DNA from: Desulfobulbaceae bacterium
Lineage (GTDB): Bacteria; Desulfobacterota; Desulfobulbia; Desulfobulbales; Desulfobulbaceae
Length of the DNA stretch: 6,607 bases
NCBI GenBank assembly: GCA_007121995.1
Contig: SKJK01000050.1
Location: forward strand, 1 to 6,607
Direction of reading: 5' to 3'
The notes beneath the pieces were generated by a model. That model was not told where the DNA came from, did not search any database, and was given only the letters and a program-made list of their open reading frames with translations. This document shows, piece after piece, positions 5,362-6,607 of this stretch. The translations under genes and the position numbers were made by a program. How positions within the stretch are numbered: position 1 is the first letter of the stretch; the number at the start of each line of letters is the position of its first letter.

Positions 5362-6607
5362 CGTATTGTCCTTTGCAGGCTTTGCGGCAACAGCGACGCG
5401 ATCGCTCTGATATCAAGGTGGCGGCCTGCATGTTCAGCCAGCAGCTCGTAGGCCTGATCCCGGGCCGCTGGACCATGGAGTTCATCAACGGCAACAGTAC
5501 CGAGACCGAGACCTGCCAACCAATGACTGGTAATGGCCGGCGTATCGAACAGACCGTGCATATAGGTACCCATGACCCGTCCATCATCACTGCGGCAGCC
5601 ATCGACGTCCTCACAGGCTTCTGCATTGCGGCGCTGTACCCGCACCAGAGAGTGTCCAGCGGACAACCGGGTCTGTCCCATATGAATTTCATACCCTGTA
5701 CCAGCGATGGCATCCCAGGTAAAATCGGTAAGCGTGGTGGTTTTGGGTGCCTTGAGTACGGTCTCCACCGGCAGCATCCCCAAACCGGCAATGGTACACG
5801 GATCCCCTTCGATACCGTCGGTATCGTGAACCCAGGTGCCGAGCATCTGATACCCACCGCAGATCCCCAGCAGATGTCCTCCGGAATTGGCATAGTCAAG
5901 AATTTTTTTCCGCCAGCCGCTGGTGTCCAGCCATTGCAGGTCACTACAGGTACTTTTGGACCCGGGCAGAATAACAGCTTGAAATCGATCAAGGCCCTGT
6001 GGTGCCTGCAGATACACCAGCCGACACCCCACCAGCTTGGCCAAGGGGTCAAAATCGGTGAAGTTGGAAATATGGGGCAGACGGATAACGGCGATGGCCG
6101 GTTCAGTGGAAACGGACGGGTCAAAGGGTCGAGCGTTCTCGATCACCACCGCATCTTCGGCCTCAATATGGAAATGCCGGTACCAGGGAAGGACACCGAA
6201 AACCGGTTTCCCCGTCTGCTCCTCAATCCAGCTGATTCCTTTCTGGAACAGGGCGATATCACCTCGGAAACGATTGATGATAAACCCTCGGACCCGGGCC
6301 TGCTGCACAGGTGAAAGACAGGCCAGGGTGCCGATGATCTGCGCAAAAACCCCGCCGCGATCGATATCCGCCACCAGAACAACCGGGGCGTCAGCAGCGA
6401 CGGCGGCACGGAGATTGACAATATCATGCTCCATCAGATTGACTTCGGCACAGGAACCGGCTCCCTCCATGATAACCAGGTCACAGCCGCGGCGGAGACG
6501 ATCCAGGGCGGCACAACTTTCGGTGAACAGATATTCCTTCTGGGTGTAATAGGACTGTGAGGACGCTTCCATCCAGGCGCGACCGTTAAGCACCACCTGT
6601 GATCCCA
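5358..6607 (-). CDS. cobQ: Cobyric acid synthase CobQ/CbiP (5' end outside window)
   Basis: The ATP- and glutamine-dependent enzyme amidates four side chains of adenosylcobyrinic acid a,c-diamide to form cobyric acid, upstream of CbiB in the pathway. About 415 residues are visible against roughly 500 for the family, so some 85-100 N-terminal residues, including the P-loop, are missing. The frame runs to the window edge with GSQVVLNGR, a family-internal sequence, so the GTG at 6596 is not the start. Numbering from that GTG codon, visible parts are the synthetase-domain motifs MEGAGSCAEVNL (43-54) and ADIDRGGVFAQIIGT (76-90), then a class I glutamine amidotransferase domain with LPGSKST (210-216), the nucleophile C246 in LLGICGGYQMLG, GYEIHMGQT (301-309) and the catalytic H347 in GTYMHGLFD. 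The stop overlaps the cobD start. Any promoter or cobalamin riboswitch would lie beyond the right edge. Confidence 0.97.
   Translation of the reverse strand, partial: GSQVVLNGRAWMEASSQSYYTQKEYLFTESCAALDRLRRGCDLVIMEGAGSCAEVNLMEHDIVNLRAAVAADAPVVLVADIDRGGVFAQIIGTLACLSPVQQARVRGFIINRFRGDIALFQKGISWIEEQTGKPVFGVLPWYRHFHIEAEDAVVIENARPFDPSVSTEPAIAVIRLPHISNFTDFDPLAKLVGCRLVYLQAPQGLDRFQAVILPGSKSTCSDLQWLDTSGWRKKILDYANSGGHLLGICGGYQMLGTWVHDTDGIEGDPCTIAGLGMLPVETVLKAPKTTTLTDFTWDAIAGTGYEIHMGQTRLSAGHSLVRVQRRNAEACEDVDGCRSDDGRVMGTYMHGLFDTPAITSHWLAGLGLGTVAVDELHGPAARDQAYELLAEHAGRHLDIRAIASLLPQSLQRTIR

Overview
The window fits a Gram-negative anaerobic bacterium, most likely of the Desulfobacterota (old Deltaproteobacteria). 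Three things point that way: a protein resembling the uncharacterised DVU0298-type family known from sulfate reducers, a heptose-activating enzyme domain that implies lipopolysaccharide, and late cobalamin-biosynthesis genes. This assignment is inference from gene content; no marker gene settles it. There is no sign of a mobile element, CRISPR array, rRNA or tRNA.

Left edge (1-132, minus strand): the first 44 codons of a beta-ketoacyl-ACP synthase of FabB type, cut by the window edge. It is short and was found by translating the reverse strand. A divergent intergenic region of 292 bases (133-424) follows, with a possible promoter on each side and an imperfect A/T-rich inverted repeat in the middle.

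Plus-strand block (425-3174): four closely spaced genes that could form one transcription unit. They are a non-haem ferritin with a complete FtnA-type metal site; a DVU0298-like alpha-helical protein starting at TTG; a two-domain fusion of a YafV/Nit2-like nitrilase-superfamily amidohydrolase with a D-glycero-beta-D-manno-heptose-1-phosphate adenylyltransferase (HldE C-terminal domain), which overlaps the preceding gene by ATGA; and a 65-residue CopZ-like metallochaperone. The end genes handle metals (iron storage, probable copper binding). The middle pair is translationally coupled and has no obvious metal role. The fusion is the most unusual item in the window.

Minus-strand block (3299 to right edge): a compact cobalamin operon read right to left: cobyric acid synthase (cobQ/cbiP, 5' end outside the window), threonine-phosphate decarboxylase (cobD) and adenosylcobinamide-phosphate synthase (cbiB). 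Both junctions are 4-base ATGA overlaps. CobQ amidates the corrin ring, CobD makes (R)-1-amino-2-propanol phosphate, and CbiB attaches that to cobyric acid, so the three genes cover successive late steps. The operon converges on the ferritin block across a 124-base gap (3175-3298) with no convincing terminator and a small perfect dyad.
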